Below, one piece after another: positions 18,581 to 25,755 of a stretch of DNA of 64,000 bases. How positions within the stretch are numbered: the first letter of the stretch is position 1; the number at the start of each line of letters is the position of its first letter. The notes below the pieces were generated by a model. It searched no databases. It had not been told where the DNA came from and saw nothing but the letters and a program-made list of their open reading frames with translations. Origin of the DNA: Helicobacter bilis (GTDB lineage Bacteria > Campylobacterota > Campylobacteria > Campylobacterales > Helicobacteraceae); assembly GCF_900198365.1 (NCBI RefSeq), contig NZ_FZMS01000009.1:62001-126000 (forward strand). Direction: 5' to 3'. The position numbers were made by a program, and so were the translations under genes.

Positions 18581-20761
18581 ATGCAGCAAAAACCACAAGA
18601 AACGATTGAAGAAGTTTTATTTATCGGTGATCCATCACAGCAAATTCAAATACATAAACATGACACAGAAAATAATACGCTAGAAAACACACAAATCTTG
18701 CAATGTGTATTTACCTTTGTGCGTAAGGATAGCCCATATAGCAAGGCATTAAAGGGCATTCTTATCCGCTTATTATGTGAATTTAAGAGTGAAAATATCA
18801 AAGAATTATTTTATAGCGATAATGAAAAAGGCAAATTTCACATTTATATACAAGCAGATTCTAATACTATATTAAATCTAGCAGACACTCTTAGTTCCAA
18901 ATTACCACTAGGGCTTGACTTTACCTTTAGAGACATTGCACAGCTTAGTATAGATGAATTTAATAGTATAAAATCTAGTGATTGTGTAATGATACAAACA
19001 AGTAAAAATAACTTAGAATCTAGCCTTATAGATTCTATATCTACAAATGCACAAAATAATAGCATAAACAACACACAAGCAAAAACTCTAAATTCTAAAC
19101 AAAATCATTCTCTTTTAATACCAAATGTAGATGAAATGCACGCATTGATTTATAAGGATTTAGAATCCACTTGTAATGTTGAGCAAAGCGAAACATCTAG
19201 TCATACAGAATCTAGCATGACAGCTTGTCATGCTGAGCCTTTATATGAAGTATCTAGTGTGGAGACTAGAGAAGATTTTTCGCTTGTTTCAAAAGCTCAA
19301 AATGACAAGATTGTAGAATCTACAAACACAGCAAAATTAACACAAAACACTCCACAACTTACAAACTTTTTATATTTAGAATCTATCAATCTAAACATAA
19401 TACATACAAGCACATTAAACGCACTAAGCAAAGCACAAATGCAGCATTTCATAAAATACGAACTTATAGAATCTCTTGCTAAAATACTTTTAGATAACAC
19501 AAAGATTACATTACAGCGAAACTCTATCTCTTTCACACTCTCACTAAAAAATACAGCACAAAGCAAAAAAGAAATTCCATTCATTCTCTTTAGCACATTA
19601 GATTCTGCTCAAAGCTACTTGCGTATGAGTGAAGCACAAAAAAGCATGTTAGCAAGTTTTGAAAAGCCATTTATAAGCATACAATGTAAAGAAGTCTTCA
19701 TAAAAGAGTTTAGCTCAAATACGATATTTGCAGGACTATCTTGTGATATTATAGTGCTTTTACTGCTTTCATATCTACAAAAAAATCATGAAATATCCTA
19801 TCTATTTTATACGCCCCAAGTAGATTTTATAGAATCAGATTCTATAACACAAGATTCTAATCAACAAAACTCAAACAAAAGTCCTTTAGAATCTAAAGCC
19901 CTTTTGTGCTACAAAGATGCCTATCCATACAGCTATACAGATAAAACTAAAATGTTAGAATCTACTTATAGCGTAGCAGAGCATATCTATCTAAGCCACC
20001 TGCAAACGCATAAAAATCTCTCTTCTTTACTCACAAGCAATAAGGCAAAATCTGCTAGATTTATCCCCTTTTTATCCACCACGCATAAGAGTGAATTTTT
20101 AATCGAAAAGCCACAAGATACAGAATCTAGTCTGCAACGCATTTTAGATATTTCCTTTTCCACTGATTTATACACGCATTTAGAGACTTTGCATAGCTAT
20201 AAAAATGGCGATAAATTGATTGCTAACTTCACAAAGGCAAACAAGGACATTGTATCACAATGGAATCTAACACAAAGTGAGCTAGAAAAGCTTGGCTTGC
20301 TTAGTCTTATCACGCCCTCAAGTGTAATGAGAGAGAGTAAAATCACAACTAATTTACTTGATATTTCACTGCTTATAGAACAGATTCTAGGGATAGAATC
20401 GAGTGTGCTAGAGTATGCGAGTCGTTGCGTAAGGGATAGGGGACCACGCATTGATTATAAGCTTATTAGAATGGGAGATTCTATCGTGCTTGATTATGCG
20501 AGAATCTTGCGTAGTGTGATGAGCTTTCAGCTTGCTGGAGTGGAAAACGAGCTATTGTGCTATGGAGTTATAGATTCTTTGGCGGAGTTTATCGGCACAT
20601 TAGCGGGTGATATGATGCTAAATTATGGGATACAAGAAGTCTTTATTTGCGGGGATTTACTGTTAAAGCAGTGCTTCCTTGATAAGATTATAAAGGCTAT
20701 CCCAAAGAATATGGAAGTAAGTTTTGCTAAACTTGGCGGCACGGATTATTTAGACTTATGA
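18581..20761 (+). CDS. Large protein with a HypF/Kae1-like C-terminus; possible hydrogenase-associated HydE-type protein
   Basis: 726 residues. The last 200 ([49 protein letters not shown]) look like the terminal part of carbamoyltransferase HypF/Kae1 folds, as I recall for HydE of Wolinella and Helicobacter, a protein linked to NiFe hydrogenase. Residues about 130-270 are Ser/Asn/Glu-rich, vary in composition and contain an in-frame palindromic repeat (19168-19308). The stop overlaps the ruvC start (ATGA). The HydE assignment is tentative; the alternative is an uncharacterised epsilonproteobacterial protein. GAGGAAGTA precedes the ATG. Confidence 0.5.
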   Translation: MQQKPQETIEEVLFIGDPSQQIQIHKHDTENNTLENTQILQCVFTFVRKDSPYSKALKGILIRLLCEFKSENIKELFYSDNEKGKFHIYIQADSNTILNLADTLSSKLPLGLDFTFRDIAQLSIDEFNSIKSSDCVMIQTSKNNLESSLIDSISTNAQNNSINNTQAKTLNSKQNHSLLIPNVDEMHALIYKDLESTCNVEQSETSSHTESSMTACHAEPLYEVSSVETREDFSLVSKAQNDKIVESTNTAKLTQNTPQLTNFLYLESINLNIIHTSTLNALSKAQMQHFIKYELIESLAKILLDNTKITLQRNSISFTLSLKNTAQSKKEIPFILFSTLDSAQSYLRMSEAQKSMLASFEKPFISIQCKEVFIKEFSSNTIFAGLSCDIIVLLLLSYLQKNHEISYLFYTPQVDFIESDSITQDSNQQNSNKSPLESKALLCYKDAYPYSYTDKTKMLESTYSVAEHIYLSHLQTHKNLSSLLTSNKAKSARFIPFLSTTHKSEFLIEKPQDTESSLQRILDISFSTDLYTHLETLHSYKNGDKLIANFTKANKDIVSQWNLTQSELEKLGLLSLITPSSVMRESKITTNLLDISLLIEQILGIESSVLEYASRCVRDRGPRIDYKLIRMGDSIVLDYARILRSVMSFQLAGVENELLCYGVIDSLAEFIGTLAGDMMLNYGIQEVFICGDLLLKQCFLDKIIKAIPKNMEVSFAKLGGTDYLDL
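19168..19308 (+). repeat. In-frame palindromic repeat element inside a coding sequence
   Basis: Contains TGTTGAGCAAAGCGAAACAT, TTGTCATGCTGAGC and, at the far end, GATTTTTCGCTTGTTTC...GCTCAAAATGACAAG. The ends are inverted repeats of each other, of the type TTGTCATNNTGAGC-AGCGAAANATCT. The insertion keeps the host frame and adds about 45 residues (EQSETSS..., ACHAEPLYE..., [14 protein letters not shown]). A related element lies at 39966-40128. Confidence 0.65.
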
Positions 20762-21234
20762 TTATTTTAGGGATTGATCCGGGCAGCAGGAATTGCGGCT
20801 ATGGCGTGATTAATGTAGAATCTGGAAAAGCTAGTCTGCTTAATGCGGGTATTATTAAGATTGAGACAAGAAAGCTGCAAAGCCAGATTGTAGAATTTAT
20901 CGAGGGCATTGATCTTATCTTAAAGAATTATGAAATCGATGAGGTAGCAATGGAAGATATTTTCTATGCGTATAATCCAAAAAGTGTGATTAAACTCGCA
21001 CAATTTCGCGGGGCAATCAGTCTAAAAATCCTGCAAGATTTAGGCAACTTTGCAGAATACACCCCCCTGCAAGTTAAAAAGTCTCTAACAGGCAATGGCA
21101 AAGCCGATAAAAAGCAAGTCGCCTATATGGTAAAAGTTTTGTTACGACTGCAATGCGATATTAAACCGCTTGATATTAGCGATGCCCTAGCCGTAGCCCT
21201 AACTCACGCACAAGCATTACGATATGGGAGATAA
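20758..21234 (+). CDS. ruvC: Crossover junction endodeoxyribonuclease RuvC
   Basis: 158 residues. [18 protein letters not shown] holds the first catalytic Asp. [20 protein letters not shown] (with the Glu just before) and [18 protein letters not shown] are family motifs, and [13 protein letters not shown] carries the last acidic residues. It cuts Holliday junctions after RuvAB branch migration. The ATG overlaps the preceding stop by four bases, so translation is coupled to the 726-residue protein. Confidence 0.93.
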   Translation: MIILGIDPGSRNCGYGVINVESGKASLLNAGIIKIETRKLQSQIVEFIEGIDLILKNYEIDEVAMEDIFYAYNPKSVIKLAQFRGAISLKILQDLGNFAEYTPLQVKKSLTGNGKADKKQVAYMVKVLLRLQCDIKPLDISDALAVALTHAQALRYGR

Positions 21235-21337
21235 AACTCAATACTTTTTACTAAAAGCAAAACTTGAAAATATATGAAAATAACCTGGCGTATAAAATGT
21301 AAATTTTTGTGAATCTTAATCTTGCAAAGCTTAGTAT

Positions 21338-21368
21338 ATCTAAAAAGAGTTTTTATCTCTTTAGATAC
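21338..21368. repeat. Hairpin between ruvC and the convergent small-peptide locus
   Basis: TATCTAAAAAGAG and CTCTTTAGATA form an imperfect stem around a short AT loop. It could terminate transcription from either side, since ruvC and the peptide cluster converge here. Confidence 0.35.
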
Positions 21369-21417
21369 AAAGCAAGTAGCTATAATCTCGTGTTATAATG
21401 AAATGATTCTAAAGTGA

Positions 21418-21686
21418 TTATTCAAGCACAAGCATTTCTTTATCACCAAAACTTTGCTCTAAATCAGAATCTAGCGTTTTTACAATATAAGCTTTTGTAT
21501 TAGGTGTAGTTATAATCTTTTTTTCTTTTGAGTTAAATAGCGTGAGAATAACCCTTATATTACCATCATTCATTTTATTACGCATGGCAATGGCTAATAA
21601 AACCGCATCGTTTATATTAGTGTTTAAAAATGTGAAATTAAACCTTATAAATGCTATGAAATTGTAGCAAGTGAAGTATCTAGCAT
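21418..21686 (-). pseudogene. Unknown small protein downstream of the peptide array, apparently frameshifted
   Basis: A short ATG frame (MLDTSLATIS, stop) is followed one frame over by a long coding-like stretch: FNFTFLNTNINDAVLLAIAM, RNKMNDGNIRVILTLFNSKE, IITTPNTKAYIVKTLDSDLE, ending GDKEMLVLE. The longer frame has no start codon before an internal ATG, and a TAG precedes it. Either one base is lost near 21655 or the gene starts at a rare codon. Family unknown. Its position, directly after the peptides and the poly-C tract, makes it a candidate accessory or immunity gene, but this is conjecture. Confidence 0.45.
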
Positions 21687-21710
21687 TCTAGCTTTATTTC
21701 ACATATAAAT

Positions 21711-21723
21711 GGGGGGGGGGGGG
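21711..21723. repeat. 13-base homopolymer (G13 on plus, C13 on minus)
   Basis: On the minus strand it comes one base after the TAA of the 46-residue peptide and about 25 bases before the next ATG. Such tracts change length by slippage. Here it lies in the transcript between two genes and could change mRNA structure rather than a frame. Confidence 0.8.
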
Positions 21724-21724
21724 A

Positions 21725-21865
21725 TTATTTTCCACCCGTGATAGTTCTCCAGCAAAGCCCAGCAGCACCAAGTATTATGGCACCAGCTATTGAGTATTCT
21801 ACCACTGGATTATCCGTTTCAAATGGTCCCCAAGGACCCTCGCCTTTTGTCAAACCAACTACCAT
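21725..21865 (-). CDS. Small hydrophobic peptide E (46 aa)
   Basis: Fifth of the array. AAGGAG lies six bases before the ATG. The product begins MVVGLTKGEGPWGPFETDN, followed by one hydrophobic helix (YSIAGAIILGAAGLCW) and RTITGGK. Unlike the others it has a longer polar Gly/Pro-rich head and a Cys/Trp pair at the end of the helix. Topology suggests a single-span membrane peptide. No family recognised. Ends directly before the 13-base C tract. Confidence 0.65.
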   Translation of the reverse strand: MVVGLTKGEGPWGPFETDNPVVEYSIAGAIILGAAGLCWRTITGGK

Positions 21866-21969
21866 AATATTCTCCTTACTTAAAAATCAATCATAATGCA
21901 AACAATAATATTGAACTCATTTGCATACCTAAAACCCTAAACCTTTAGCTTTGCTATATAAAGATACTT

Positions 21970-22065
21970 TTATTTAAGCACTTTTTTAGTAACACTTCGA
22001 GCAGCCGCTCCTGCCACAGCACCAGCTACCATAGGAAGTGCCGCTACCAAAAATGGTAATGGCAT
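21970..22065 (-). CDS. Small hydrophobic peptide D (31 aa)
   Basis: AAGGAG, five bases, ATG. Begins MPLPFLVAALPMVAGAV and ends with the basic RSVTKKVLK. Ala/Val/Gly-rich with a cationic tail, like peptides A and B; the start M(A/P)LP is shared by A-D. There is no cleavable leader or double-Gly motif, so if secreted it would be leaderless. Function unknown. Confidence 0.7.
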   Translation of the reverse strand: MPLPFLVAALPMVAGAVAGAAARSVTKKVLK

Positions 22066-22101
22066 GTTTTCTCCTTATATCACTATTAATAAACTTATTG
22101 C

Positions 22102-22188
22102 TTAATCCAAAATAGAATCTATTGCAGATGCTGCTGCTTTACTTACAACCATTGAAATGGCTGCTGCAGCTAACATTGGTAATGCCAT
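22102..22188 (-). CDS. Small hydrophobic peptide C (28 aa)
   Basis: AAAGGATAGATT precedes the ATG. Begins MALPMLAAAAISMVVSKA and ends SAIDSILD, so unlike its sisters the tail is acidic. The shared MALP start, the own ribosome site and the regular spacing to the neighbours argue for real translation in spite of its size. Confidence 0.7.
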   Translation of the reverse strand: MALPMLAAAAISMVVSKAAASAIDSILD

Positions 22189-22235
22189 AATCTATCCTTT
22201 CATATTCAAATATAAACGATTTCTACTAAGAAACA

Positions 22236-22316
22236 CTATTTTTTCAATAATGCTTCAACGCCAATCTGTGCCACTTTACTTGCAATTATTCCTGCAACTA
22301 TTACTGGTAACGCCAT
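22236..22316 (-). CDS. Small hydrophobic peptide B (26 aa)
   Basis: AAAAGGAGATGTT before the ATG. Begins MALPVIVAGIIASKVAQIG and ends EALLKK. Hydrophobic residues and a few polar ones alternate as in an amphipathic helix. Same length and layout as peptide A. Confidence 0.7.
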   Translation of the reverse strand: MALPVIVAGIIASKVAQIGVEALLKK

Positions 22317-22346
22317 AACATCTCCTTTTTATGTTAAAAGATAAAT

Positions 22347-22427
22347 CTATCGACCTTTTTTTATCATTATGTCAATTCCAATCTTTATCGTTGTAGCAGC
22401 CGCAGCAGCTAATAATGGTAATGCCAT
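22347..22427 (-). CDS. Small hydrophobic peptide A (26 aa)
   Basis: First of the array in the direction of transcription, 48 bases after the stop of the YkgJ fragment. GAAAGGATAAATT precedes the ATG. Begins MALPLLAAAAATTIKIG and ends DIMIKKGR. The five peptides share start motif, ribosome site type and size but differ in sequence, which points to an old duplicated family under selection rather than chance ORFs. Confidence 0.7.
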   Translation of the reverse strand: MALPLLAAAAATTIKIGIDIMIKKGR

Positions 22428-22475
22428 AATTTATCCTTTCTTAAACACAACTGAGTAAAAAATAAATCAAAATTT

Positions 22476-22691
22476 CTACAATCTTAACTCATCTCTTACC
22501 AACTCTTTTTCCTGCAAAGCCCTACAAGCTTCTACATTTAGCCTGTAAAACTCTTCCTTACTATAATGCTTGAAATACACTTTTTCAAACATTATATCCA
22601 CCCTGCAAATACTAGGACGAGAATCATAAATACTGCACATATTATTAGAATCTAAACTCATAGTTAAAGAGAAGTCGGGGTTTGTTGCCAT
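22476..22691 (-). CDS. YkgJ-family cysteine cluster protein, N-terminally truncated
   Basis: NMCSIYDSRPSICRVD, then FYRLNVEACRALQ, is the C-terminal half of YkgJ/UPF0153 zinc- or iron-binding proteins. The N-terminal CxxCxxCC part is missing: the frame starts inside the end of the outer-membrane protein gene, overlapping it by 47 bases, with no good ribosome site. It is therefore probably a remnant, though a short functional form translated by coupling cannot be excluded. Confidence 0.6.
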   Translation of the reverse strand: MATNPDFSLTMSLDSNNMCSIYDSRPSICRVDIMFEKVYFKHYSKEEFYRLNVEACRALQEKELVRDELRL

Positions 22692-23418
22692 AGATTTTTG
22701 AGTGCCTTATGCTAAGTTCGAGTGCATTATAGCGGTTTAATAGGAATGTTAGCCCATAACCAAATGCCATGCCTTTATCTGCATAGATGACTTCTTCCTT
22801 TGAGCTTGGGAGAAAATCATTGCCAACAGAGAGCATTTCATAGCCAATATTTATATGTGGTAAGACATATTTGTATCCCGCATGGATTTGGAAAAATGCC
22901 CCACCACTGCGGAATGCCATCGTATTTTCACCAAGAGATTTTACGCCGACTTCATAGGATAGCTGTATTTTATAGCCCATATTTACACCTAACATATAAT
23001 ATTGCTGTTGAAAGCCTACGCCAATCATAAATGTCGGGATAGTAGATTCTGTAATTGTGCTATTTTTTTGTGCTATTTTTTCTGTATTAGCTGCACCCAT
23101 GCCAACTTGTGCATGAAAATAGGGCAATATATAAAGATCATGATTAAATACTTCTGTTTTTCTATCATCTTCTGGTATGCCTATTAAGCCATTTGCTTCT
23201 GTAACTTTTTCTTGTGAGTTTTTAAGCCCTTTTTCAGTATCCTTTGCATATATAGATGAAAAAGTGCTTAAGAGTAACATGAAGAGTAGGGCAAGTATTT
23301 GAGAGATTTTATTCAAGATTCTATAAAAAGCATTTGAAAAAGCATTTAACTGAAAGCAATAGCCTTTATGGAATCTTAGATGATTAAAAGGTTGTGTAAA
23401 GAAAGATGATAGCTTCAT
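22645..23418 (-). CDS. Outer-membrane beta-barrel protein
   Basis: 257 residues. A long N-terminal region of about 60 residues holds the hydrophobic signal segment ILALLFMLLLSTFSSIYAK. The mature part has alternating amphipathic strands with aromatic girdles (YYMLGVNMGYKIQLSYEVGV, FFQIHAGYKYVLPHINIGYE) and ends in YEFRF with the terminal Phe needed for BAM insertion. The ATG overlaps the stop of the response regulator, with GAGGAG upstream, so it is co-translated with the two-component system. Ligand unknown; a Helicobacter small OMP is the best description. Confidence 0.7.
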   Translation of the reverse strand: MKLSSFFTQPFNHLRFHKGYCFQLNAFSNAFYRILNKISQILALLFMLLLSTFSSIYAKDTEKGLKNSQEKVTEANGLIGIPEDDRKTEVFNHDLYILPYFHAQVGMGAANTEKIAQKNSTITESTIPTFMIGVGFQQQYYMLGVNMGYKIQLSYEVGVKSLGENTMAFRSGGAFFQIHAGYKYVLPHINIGYEMLSVGNDFLPSSKEEVIYADKGMAFGYGLTFLLNRYNALELSIRHSKIYGNKPRLLFNYEFRF

Positions 23419-24125
23419 ATTTGCTCCTCATCGTAATTAGATTCTAATATGGTTGTATGTGTAAAATCTTCTATATGTCCTAGTTTATAGGCTTTGTTTC
23501 GAATCTTTTGTAGCAAACCTTTTTGAGTTAAATCTTTAAAGCATTGCGCCACAGTTTGTCGTGTCGTATTTAAATGTTCAGCAATCTCATCATGTGTGCC
23601 ATAAAAGATTTGTTCATTATCACAATGTGTGAAGAGATACTGCACGATTTCTACCTTTTTACCACCAAAAAGTGTATTTAAGGCTAGAAGTAATTGATTT
23701 TGCATTTCAATAATTTTATTTTGTGCAAAGGGCAATACCGCATTATGCAGTGTGTCTGTCAGCTCATCTATCTTTATAGGTTTTAATAAATAGCCATTGC
23801 AACCAAGCTTAATCGCCTCAAGAAAGTAATGCGTCTCTGTCAAAGCACTAATAAGCACAATAGGTATATCTTTCTTTGCATTGTAGCGAATCTGTCGCAT
23901 AAGCTTTATGCCATCAAAGCGTGGCATGACAATATCTGTCAAAACAATATCAATATGATTTGCCTGAAATATCTCCCATGCTTCTAACCCATCTTTTGCA
24001 ACCATAACATTGCCAAAATAATCCTCCAATATTGAAGCAAGTGTTTGCCTTGCTGTATAGTCATCTTCTGCATAAAGGATTGTGAGCTGTTTTAGAATCT
24101 CAATCTCTTTTAATCTCTCGTTCAT
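23415..24125 (-). CDS. Response regulator with Crp-type winged-helix output
   Basis: Receiver domain: LYAEDDYTARQTL (acidic pair), DIVLTDIVMPRFDGIKLM (phospho-acceptor Asp) and LLKPI (Lys). The C-terminal HDEIAEHLNTTRQTVAQCFK is a Crp/Fnr-like helix-turn-helix, an uncommon output for this receiver type. I use ATG 24125 (GGGAGAAGTCGGCG upstream); a longer GTG frame begins at 24152. It overlaps the kinase gene by about 26 bases and the OMP gene by 4, so the three form one translational unit. Confidence 0.85.
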   Translation of the reverse strand: MNERLKEIEILKQLTILYAEDDYTARQTLASILEDYFGNVMVAKDGLEAWEIFQANHIDIVLTDIVMPRFDGIKLMRQIRYNAKKDIPIVLISALTETHYFLEAIKLGCNGYLLKPIKIDELTDTLHNAVLPFAQNKIIEMQNQLLLALNTLFGGKKVEIVQYLFTHCDNEQIFYGTHDEIAEHLNTTRQTVAQCFKDLTQKGLLQKIRNKAYKLGHIEDFTHTTILESNYDEEQI

Positions 24126-25680
24126 CGCCGACTTCTCCCTCCATCGTGTCACTAAGCTGCAATTCTAGCACAAATAATGCCCCTTTACAATAATCCCCAT
24201 CGCAATTAAAGGTAATGTTTCTTGCGTATATATTGCCTTGTAAATATTTTGTTAGCATTTCTTTTGCCATATAGAGTCCTATGCCTGTTCCCATCTTTTT
24301 TGTTGTAACATAAATATCAAAGATTCTATCAATAATATGTGGATTAATCCCACCCGCATTATCATATATATCTAAATGCAGGATAGAATCTTTTTTCTCA
24401 AGTGCGATAAAGCAATGCGGATTTTTTATCTTTCTTTCAGTAAATACATCTTTTATATTGCCAAGTAGCACAAGCACAATCTGCATAAACGCATGTTTAT
24501 TACCAAAGATTCTATATTCTTCTTGTGTGTCATATTCGATATGAATCTGTATGTTTAAGGCTTGTAATAATGGCTCATAAATAATGACTACTTCATGAAT
24601 TGCATCTTTTATGTCAAAGTTTTCAAAACTATTGTCTAAGCGGAAGAAATTGTGAAAAATATCAATGGTATTACTCATATTATCTGCGAGTGCTAGAGAG
24701 GTTGTTATATGCTTATTTAATATCTCTTTTGTAAGAGAGTTTTTATTAAATTTTTGTTGTATATCTTGCATGACTAAGCCTAGTGAATTGAGCGGATTTC
24801 TCCATTGATGTGCGATGTTTTGCACCATTTCTCCCATTGCTGCAAGTTTTGATTGTGCGTATATGGCTATATCTTTTTTGCGTATATCTTCGACTTTTTT
24901 TGCGATTTCATTTTGCAAATGTGCGTTTAATTTGCGTAAATCTGCCGTTGCATTATTAAACTGCTCTTCTAAATACTGATTTAATCGGCGGATAAAACCA
25001 ATCACAACAATATAAATACATACAACAATAATAAATACAAGCAGCGTTATCATACACAATAGCCCTATCGTTGCGTTATGAAAATGATCTGTTACCTCTT
25101 TTTCAAGTGTATGCAGGGCAACTTGTGTATTAATGATATTTGCACTAATGCTATTTACCTTTTTTGCATGTTCGTATAAGAGATCTCTATCTGCTTTTAG
25201 GATATTTGCTGCCTCAAGGGTAATGGTTTTTTCTACTTCTTCCACTAATTGTTGCTTTTTCTTTTGATATGCTAGAATCATTTCATTTTGTTTTGTTAAA
25301 AAAGTAGTTTTATAAATATGTCTTAAAAAGCTAAACACACCCCTTTGCTCACTCAAAGATTGTGAGAGATTTTTATAAAGACTCCATTGATAAAAGCTTG
25401 TAGCATAGGTTTTAGTCCCTTTTGGATTATCTTGTAGTATATCAATTGTTTCAAGCATATATTGACTTTGAAAGTCATTTAATAGGCTTAATTCACTTAG
25501 TGGTTCTGGCACACTCCCATCAAAATCATCTTTTAACCCCTTAATCGATAAATATGCGACAAGAAATAATGTAAAAAGCCCGACAGAAAAAACAAAGGGC
25601 AGAAACTTCGCATAAAAGGTAAAGCCCAAACGGCTATTACCCATACTATTTGCTATACCAAATTGATTATGACTTTGCAT
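24100..25680 (-). CDS. Sensor histidine kinase
   Basis: 526 residues. Membrane segments at about 25-48 (FLPFVFSVGLFTLFLVAYLS) and 205-230 (LLCMITLLVFIIVVCIYIVV) enclose a helical periplasmic sensor of about 150 residues. A coiled coil leads to the H box IAHQWRNPLNSLGLVMQD (phosphorylated His), followed by the ATPase motifs (NAGGINPHIIDRIFDIYVTT, KMGTGIGLYMAKEM). It is the partner of the overlapping response regulator. The signal is unknown. Divergent from pepF. Confidence 0.88.
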   Translation of the reverse strand: MQSHNQFGIANSMGNSRLGFTFYAKFLPFVFSVGLFTLFLVAYLSIKGLKDDFDGSVPEPLSELSLLNDFQSQYMLETIDILQDNPKGTKTYATSFYQWSLYKNLSQSLSEQRGVFSFLRHIYKTTFLTKQNEMILAYQKKKQQLVEEVEKTITLEAANILKADRDLLYEHAKKVNSISANIINTQVALHTLEKEVTDHFHNATIGLLCMITLLVFIIVVCIYIVVIGFIRRLNQYLEEQFNNATADLRKLNAHLQNEIAKKVEDIRKKDIAIYAQSKLAAMGEMVQNIAHQWRNPLNSLGLVMQDIQQKFNKNSLTKEILNKHITTSLALADNMSNTIDIFHNFFRLDNSFENFDIKDAIHEVVIIYEPLLQALNIQIHIEYDTQEEYRIFGNKHAFMQIVLVLLGNIKDVFTERKIKNPHCFIALEKKDSILHLDIYDNAGGINPHIIDRIFDIYVTTKKMGTGIGLYMAKEMLTKYLQGNIYARNITFNCDGDYCKGALFVLELQLSDTMEGEVGDEREIKRD

Positions 25681-25721
25681 ATTGCAACCCTATTTTAAGC
25701 TAAAACAAAACTATAACATAT

Positions 25722-25727
25722 TATAAT
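25722..25727 (+). promoter_or_regulatory. -10 box of pepF
   Basis: TATAAT 28 bases before the pepF ATG, in the short divergent gap with the kinase gene. Confidence 0.5.
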
Positions 25728-25755
25728 GTAGATTATAAGATTTTACTAAAAGGGT

